In this document: positions 58,094 to 64,000 of the stretch, one piece after another
How the letters are laid out: each line of letters begins with the position of its first letter
How positions within the stretch are numbered: position 1 is the first letter of the stretch
NCBI GenBank assembly: GCA_035235625.1
Contig: CP141140.1
Span: forward strand, 39,427,351-39,491,350
Source of the DNA: Saururus chinensis
Taxonomy: Eukaryota > Streptophyta > Magnoliopsida > Piperales > Saururaceae
DNA: 64,000 bases
Direction: 5' to 3'
The notes under the pieces: generated by a model
Told to the model about the DNA's origin: nothing
Databases searched by the model: none
Seen by the model: the letters and a program-made list of their open reading frames with translations, nothing else
Program-made: the position numbers and the translations under genes

Positions 58094-59512
58094 CAGTGTT
58101 TTAAAAACTAGATAGGAACGGCCGGTCCAACTGGGTTCAACCTGACCCGGTATAAAATATGGGCCGGTTTGAGTAAAAATTTAGGTTGGTTTAACCCGGC
58201 CGGGTTAGAGGGACACAGCCAGTTAAATCGTAAACCCGGCCCTCCGGTCCGGTTTTAAAAAAAAAAAATTAATATGGGGTGAGTCGCAAAGTCACGCGAA
58301 CTATGCACAGTGGTTTTACTGTTCATCTTCTATTCACGACTTCTCATTGTGCACAATAGCAACTGGTCCGGTGATCTCACAGTTGGGGAACTTGGGGCGC
58401 CGCTGCCATTGATAGAGGCGATCTCCTCTTCTCTAGCTATCCGGTAATCTTACAGTTGATTTCGTCTATAGTGCAATTCTACAACCGCTTAAATCTCACA
58501 ATCGCGGCCGGCAGAAAAATTTAGGCAATTTAGGTTGGCCGCTTCCTCTTTAGCTAAAATCCGTCTCCGATGAAGATCTCCCAACATCGAAAACGTAATT
58601 CCGGTAAAAAGCCCTTATTTTTCTTCTTTATCTATTCTCCGACTCTGAACTTGAACCTTCCTCCTGAAAGTAGTAATACACAGAAGGAAAAAGAGAGCAT
58701 CGACGTAAATATCGAGCCCGCGGACAGTGGTATCAAATTGGCGCAGTTTGATGCAGTTGCAAAGCAAGCTAAACCTTTACTTGATGGGCATTTTAATGAT
58801 AGTCAGGAGAGTGAATTGGAGGTAGGTGGTGATGATAATTCCTCGAATTTGGTGTCATATCCGTTCATTGAACTATCTGATTTATCCCCTGCTGATGGCC
58901 CCACAGCCGTATGTGGTTGGTGATTCAGTGAAGGATACTCTGCTTAAAGAACTGGAAGAGATGGGCTTTAAGTAGATTGATTTGAACAAGGAGGTTCTGA
59001 GGAAGAACGAGTACGATCTGGAGAATTCCGTGGATGACTTATGCGCCGTTAGTGAATGGGACCCGCTGCTTGAAGAGCTGCAGGAAATGGTAAATATTTC
59101 TGCCTTTTCTTTTATGCATACATTGGAGTATTAGGATAATTTTGTCAGATATCTTGACGATTGGTGACATATGGCTGTGATGCAGCAAAAGCCACAGTTT
59201 ATTGTGATGCTAAATTGTGACGTTGTCTTTATATTTCAGGGATTTTCTGACCGACAAAAGAACAAGAAGCTGCTTATTAAGAATGATGGGAGTATCAAGC
59301 GAGTCGTGCTTGATCTTATTGCAGGAGAGAAGGCATAAGATTTTAAAGTAAGTTTAACTAAATTTTTCTTAGTGTTATGGGAAATTCTTATAAATTTTTT
59401 TTTATGATGATGTCAACACCCGGGTCAACTCCAGTCAACCTACAGTTCAACTAAGTTGACCCAACTCAACCATTAATCCGGGTCGAGGTCTGGGCTGGGT
59501 TTTAAAACATTA
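58094..59512 (+). mobile_element. hAT-type non-autonomous element with captured NBR1 fragment
   Basis: 1419 bp. The left end is CAGTGTTTTAAAAACTAG; the right end, reversed, is TAATGTTTTAAAACCCAG. It is flanked by an 8-bp target duplication, GAAGTTAC (58086-58093) and GAAGCTAT (59513-59520); the empty site in copy A reads GAAGCTAC, so each copy has changed by one base. An 8-bp duplication and CA..TGTTTTAAAA ends point to hAT. Both subterminal regions are rich in ACCCGG/CCGGT motifs, as in hAT elements. The inside is not transposon sequence but a piece of a host gene with an intron. Confidence 0.85.
58570..59338 (+). pseudogene. NBR1 (fragment): Captured fragment of NBR1 (autophagy receptor) C-terminus
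   Basis: The first exon part has a leader-like stretch, then FDAVAKQAKPLLDGHFNDSQ and VSYPFIELSDLSPADGP. After a +1 shift near 58905 it reads SVKDTLLKELEEMGFK, a TAG, IDLNKEVLRKNEYDLENSVD (first UBA domain) and SEWDPLLEELQEM. A GT...AG intron (59090-59239) follows, then GFSDRQKNKKLLIKNDGSIK, RVVLDLIAGEKA and a stop (second UBA). Plant NBR1 ends with two UBA domains separated by a W-x-x-I/L Atg8-interacting motif within SEWDP; all are visible here. NBR1 delivers ubiquitinated cargo to autophagosomes. The retained intron shows capture from genomic DNA. The frame is broken, so a functional protein is unlikely. Confidence 0.85.
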
Positions 59513-60639
59513 GAAGCTATTGAGGGACAAAATCTTTTACAAGTTTATCTACAGCCGGATCATGAGCATCACGCACTATGATTGTGGGGCCTTGCCTATG
59601 GCTCCATCATCATCTGGGGTGGAGTAATATTATTTTGATGGGTGTGGTCTTGCCCTTTTCGGGTGCAAACGAGTGTTGGCAGATATAATTCTTTGTGTGG
59701 TTAATTCAATTTTTTAATGTTAGAAGTGGACATTATATTGAATGGGCTAAGCACATATAATTAAGGTGAGTATATTATTTATATGGGCTAAGCCCATAAT
59801 ATTTATGTAGGTCAAGCCCATATTACTTAAATGAGTTAAGCCTATATGGTAATAAGCCCAAGCTCACTTTGTGTCGAATGAGAATCACATATGTGAATTG
59901 GTTGAAGAAGTTAATAGTCTCACATCGCCTAGCAGAAGGTGATGGTGTAAATTTGGCCTTTCAAGTTAGGCCCTTAGGCCAACCTAGTTTTGTAGGGGAG
60001 AGAAATGTTGGACTAATGCACTTAGGTGGGCTAACCCACAAGCATGTGCCGCTGCCCTTCCTGCAGGCTCGATTCGGTTCGTACGTATGGCCGGCCGGGT
60101 TAGGTTGGGTCAAAAAGATAATATTTTTGGAACAAATTCATCTAGTTTGGTTTTATATTTATTTGGTTTAGTTTTCTATTCACCAAAATGGGTCTGGTTT
60201 ATTTTTACTAAAGAATGTGTCCGTTAACGGATAGACACATCCGTTTGAATGGGAAAGGTTGTCTTCAACGGGATTTTCTATAAAATCATGGATAACTATT
60301 TATGTACTAATCCAACTTTGGATTTTTGTCCTTTTCTATTTCTGTGAGAGCATACATTATGTGGTTCGCTGCATGTATTGTATTAGAGGTGCTCCTAGAG
60401 TACGTGGTTGATCGTCTTATCCTAGGATGTAGATGACTAAGAGTCCTAAGCATTGTTAAGGAAGGCAAATTCTGTCTTAAGGACATAGCGACTTACTTGA
60501 TTTGATCACAATTTTTCTAGTAAGATTTCTCATCACCATATTTGCAAAGGTATGAAAATAACAATCTTAAGACATAATTTTATGTAAATTTTCGTACTTT
60601 ATTAATTTACATGTAGAATAGTATATTTATAAGTTATAT

Positions 60640-61290
60640 TATGTGAATTTCAAAAATTTACTGCTCATCTCAAAATTTTCAATTTTTTACTTCTCTGTGT
60701 AAAATTTTTGAATTTTAACACTACTATATGTAAAATTTTGAAATTATATAGTATTGTGCATTAATTCCTTATATTTTTACTCTTCTACGTGTGGATTTTT
60801 GAAATTCACTATCCTATGAGAAAACTTTTTAATTTTTTTTATTATTTTCTGTTAAAATTTCAAAATTCACTGTTCCATGCATAGATTTTGACATTCACTA
60901 TTCTGTGCATTGATTTCGAAATTTACTGTTCTGTGCTTAAATTTTGAAATTCACTATTCAGTGCTTAAATTTTTGAAATTCACTGTTCGGGATGTAAAGC
61001 TCTAAAATTTTACTATCTTGGGTGTAAATTTTGAAATATTACTATTCTATAAGTAATTTCCTGCAAGTTACTATTCTGTGTGAAATGTTTTGAAAATTAC
61101 AGTTCTATTTGTAAATTTTTAAACAGTTACTATGCTATATGTACTTCTGGAATTTCACTATGTTATGAATTTTTAAAATTCTACTGTGTGTAATTTTTTT
61201 AACTTTATAGTACTATACATAATTTCTGGCACTCGCCTTGGTATAAATTTTTGAACTTTACTGAGTTATCTATAATTTCTCGAACTTTAT
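60640..61290 (+). repeat. Degenerate short tandem repeat in the copia-2 leader
   Basis: Roughly twenty imperfect copies of a 27-30 bp unit like TTTTGAAATTCACTATTCTG followed by TGCATA/TGTAAA. It lies between the presumed LTR and the gag start at 61376. Not coding. Confidence 0.75.
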
Positions 61291-61375
61291 TTGGTTACGT
61301 GAATTTTTTTAAAAAAAAATATTCTATTTGCCATATATTTTTTACTGAGCTAATCTTCTGTTCTTTGGAATAGAA

Positions 61376-64000
61376 ATGGTTGCTGATGGTACCAACTTGA
61401 CTTCAGTACTTATTTCCACTCTGGTGAATGCTCATCTTCAAATTAAAGGGGAAAAACCAAAAAAGTTCAGTGGTGCGGATTTCAAACGATGGCAACAGAA
61501 AATGTTGTTCTATCTGACCACACTAAACCTAGCCCGATTCCTTCAATAGGAAGTACCTATTCTCACTGAGGAGAAACAGGAAGACAAAACAGCTATTGTT
61601 GCAGTAGATGCATGGAAACATGCAAATTTCTTATGTCATAATTACATCCTTAACGGGTTGGACAACACATTATATAATGTGTATAGTTCAATGAAAACTG
61701 CTAAGGCACTGTGGGAGTCATTAGACAAGAAGTACAAGACTGAAGATGCTGGAACGAAGAAATTCGTGGTCGGCAAATTTTTGGACTTCAAAATGATGGA
61801 TTCTAAAACTGTGATCAGCCAAGTTCAAGAATTCCAAGTTATCCTGCATGATATTAATGAAAAAGGCATGACTTTAAGTGAGTCTTTCTAGGTGGCAGTT
61901 ATAATAGAAAAATTGCCACCTTCTTAGAAGGATTTTAAGAATTACTTAAAGCATAAGAGAAAGAAGATGAACATGGAAGATTTGATTGTGAGGTTAAGGA
62001 TTGAAGAGGACAACCGTGCTTCTGAAAAGAAAACCAGGGTCATGTCATGGAAGCCAAAGTCAATGTTGTAGAACAAGGGCATAAAGGCAATAGCTTCAAC
62101 AACAAGAAGAGGAAGCATCCTGCCGGACAATCGAACAATGACTCCAACAAAGCCAAGTTCAAGGGCAAGTGCTATGTGTGTGACAAGATAGGCCACAAGG
62201 CTAAGGATCGTCACAAACGGAAAAAATAAGATGATTCCAAGAAGAAGAAGGCACAAGCCCACATGACTGAAGTGGAGAATCTCTCCACCAATGTGAATGA
62301 CATCAACCTTTCCGCTGTGATTTCGGAAGTGAACATGGTCACAAACGCTAGAGAATGGTGGGTAGACATTGGGGCTACTCATCATGTTTACTCTAATAGG
62401 AAAATGTTCTCCACTTATTAACCAGTGGAGAATGGTGAATAGCTATTTATGGCAACTCTTCTATTGCAAAGGTTGAAGGACTTGGAAAGGTTGTGCTCAA
62501 GATGACTTCAGGCAAAGAGCTCACTCTCAACAATGTGCTGCATGTGCCAGAAATTCGAAAGAATTTAGTGTCTGGATCATTGTTGAGCAAGAATGGGTTT
62601 AAGTTGGTTTTTGAGTCAGATAAATTTTTCTTGACCAAGGGTGTGATATATGTGGCCAAAGGGTACCTAAATGAGGGGCATTTCAAGCTCAATGTACTCA
62701 CTATTGTACCTATCTTTATTATTAAAAATGCAAATGCTTCTTCATCGTATATGATTGAGTCATGTGATGTGTGGAATGGTAGATTAGGCTATGTTAATTA
62801 TGATGCTTTACGAAGATTGATTAATATGGAAAATTTACCTAAAATCAATATTGACTCTAATCATAAATGCCAAACTTGTGTAGAATCAAAATTAAAAAGG
62901 AAATCTTTTCAGAGTTTTGAAAGATGTGTTGAACCTCTTGAGTTAATTCACAACAATGTCTATGACTTAAAACTTGTTCAAACAAGAGGAGGTAAAAAGT
63001 ACTTTATTACATTTATCAACGATTGTACTCGTCATTGTTATGTTTACTTGCTGAGAAGTGAAGATGAGGCTATTGACATGTTTATATTATATAAAATAGA
63101 GGTTGGGAATCAACTTGGAAAAAAAATTAAAGTTCTAAAAAGTGTTAAAGGTGGGGAATATGAATTACCTTTTAGTGATTTCTGTTCACAACATGGTATA
63201 ATACACCAAACTGTGACACCCTATTCACCTTAGCAAAATGGTGTTGCTGAATGAAAAAATAGAACTTTAAAAGAAATGATGAATGTCATGTTAAAAAGTT
63301 CTGGGTTACCCTAGAACATGTGGGGGGAAGCTTTACTTTCAACAAATTATATTCTTAACAAAATACCTCATAAGAATACCTTACAGACACCATACGAACT
63401 ATGGAAAGGTCGAAAGTCTTTCTACAAATTCTTAAAAGTGTGGGGGTGTTTGGCAAAAGTGGTGGTCTCTAATCCCAAGAGGATTAAAATTGGACCAAAG
63501 ACCATTGATTGTGTATTCATTGGTTATGCCAATAGTAGTAGTGCATATCGATTTCTTGTTCATAAATTGAATATTCCTGATGTAAATGTCAATACTGTGA
63601 TTGAATCTAGGAATGCTTTATTTTTCGAACATATTTTTCTATAAAATTCTACAAAGAAGGAAAGTTCTTTTAAAAGAATTTTGGATGTTGAACAGGACAA
63701 TAGTGAAGACCAAGTGGAGAGGATGATGCAGCAAACGTGCTAGAACATTAAAATTCTTTGGTCTAGACTTTCTAACTTATTTGTTGAAAAATGAGTCTCA
63801 AAGCTTTAAGAAAGCCATGTCCTCTCCTGATGCACAATATTAAAAGGAGGCAGTAAACAGTAAAATTGAATCTGTTACGCAAAATCATACTTAGGAACTG
63901 GTGGACCTACCACCAGGAAGTAAACCTCTAGGATACAAGTGGATATTTAAGAGGAAGATGAAGGCTAATGGATCAATTGACAAATATAAAGCCAGACTTG
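61376..64000 (+). pseudogene. gag-pol: copia-2 gag-pol polyprotein remnant (truncated by window)
   Basis: Gag starts at 61376 (VNAHLQIKGEKPKKFSGADF, KRWQQKMLFYLTTLNLARFL). It ends with a zinc knuckle at 62172 (CYVCDKIGHKAKDRHKRKK) whose last Cys is replaced by Arg. Protease region at 62360 (WWVDIGATHHV, where DSGAT or DTGAT is expected). Pre-integrase at 62770 (VWNGRLGYVNYDALRRL). Integrase with a CQTCVESK zinc part and core GGKKYFITFINDCTRHCYVY, then HGIIHQTVTPYSP. The reverse transcriptase start is at 63830-64000 (PPGSKPLGYKWIFKRKMKAN). Stops at about 61547, 61890, 61927, 62229, 63233, 63255 and 63314 inactivate it. Confidence 0.87.

Larger units (their letters stand above)
55727..59627 (+). 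pseudogene. FAD-dependent monooxygenase copy B (MO1/CTF2A-like), broken
   Basis: Exons join in frame at the start. Exon 1, 55727-55950: MYGIHKDVVIVGGGIAGLAT, with the GxGxxG dinucleotide fold. Exon 2, 56042-56107: ETFTDVATGATIPVSLEHTL. Exon 3, 56413-56590: GGKGMRIVHRRVLLEAMTQE. Exon 4, 56690-about 56845: VLIGCDGVHSVMAQWLGLGE. Exon 5, 57648-58093 continued at 59521-59627: VMEKIAKGFPDAFLDVVHHS, GDAMHPRTPDLGQGGCSALE, and after the inserted element GALPMAPSSSGVE. All boundaries are GT/AG. Exon 4 lacks its last 20 or so residues and its donor compared with copy A. Exon 5 is split by a hAT-type element and has a frame change near 57975. The gene cannot make a full enzyme. The family hydroxylates small phenolic compounds; the substrate is unknown here. 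Confidence 0.88.
59719..64000 (+). mobile_element. Ty1/copia retrotransposon, right part beyond window (copia-2)
   Basis: Coding order gag, protease, integrase and the start of reverse transcriptase, as in Ty1/copia. The likely 5' end is TGTTAGAAGTGGAC at 59719, close after the monooxygenase copy B 3' flank. The following region has GGGCTAAGCCCA repeats and AGTCTCACATCGCCTAGCAG, typical of plant copia LTRs. I could not place the LTR end or a primer-binding site because the 3' LTR is outside the window. Confidence 0.75.

Noticed and set aside
58094..59512. NBR1 fragment as a functional host exon of a fusion gene
   Set aside because: It is bounded by transposon ends and a target duplication, and has a frameshift near 58905 and an internal TAG at about 58972.

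Overview
This is plant nuclear DNA, most likely from a eudicot with a large, repeat-rich genome. The evidence is GT/AG introns, AT-rich spacers, plant-type Ty1/copia, Ty3 and L1 retrotransposons, Mutator-like (MULE) DNA transposons, and remnants of a plant FAD monooxygenase family. I see no intact host gene. Essentially every coding region carries stops, frameshifts or deletions. There are no rRNA, tRNA or CRISPR features.

Layout. 1-1408: the right end of a MULE (MULE-3) that runs off the left edge. 1528-1747 and 27202-27757: two exons of one FAD-monooxygenase copy (copy A). Their shared intron has grown to about 25 kb, mainly through a second MULE (MULE-1, 3090-26949). MULE-1 carries a DUF1985/Ulp1-protease-like gene on + and a mudrA-like transposase gene on -. 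It also contains inverted subterminal repeat arrays, a long hairpin, a foldback element, and a non-autonomous gag-pro Ty3 retroelement (14947-23865, 5-bp target duplication AAGTC). That Ty3 element itself holds a solo LTR of a sister subfamily (20820-22239, target duplication GTATC). 27991-35900: an L1-type LINE 3' end (minus strand) split by a Ty1/copia element (28269-34685, paired 352-bp LTRs). 35901-38237: spacer with two foldback elements. 38238-55167: a third MULE (MULE-2), again with a Ulp1-like gene on + and a transposase gene on -, interrupted by a 4.7-kb TG...CA element (46434-51108, target duplication CCTAG). 55727-59627: monooxygenase copy B. Its last exon is split by a 1419-bp hAT-type element (58094-59512, 8-bp target duplication) that has captured the UBA-AIM-UBA tail of the autophagy receptor NBR1. 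59719 to the right edge: a second Ty1/copia element, incomplete.

The most interesting signal is in the MULEs. Each pairs a DUF1985/Ulp1-type gene with a convergent transposase gene, and each is peppered in its non-coding DNA with its own short motif: ATCAGTTAAC-like in MULE-1, TATCGTGTTATC-like in MULE-2 and MULE-3. This resembles the VANDAL/VANC anti-silencing system of Arabidopsis, where a DUF1985 protein recognises a short motif dispersed in its own element. If correct, the window holds two independently specified versions of such a system in another plant lineage, both now decayed at the protein level.
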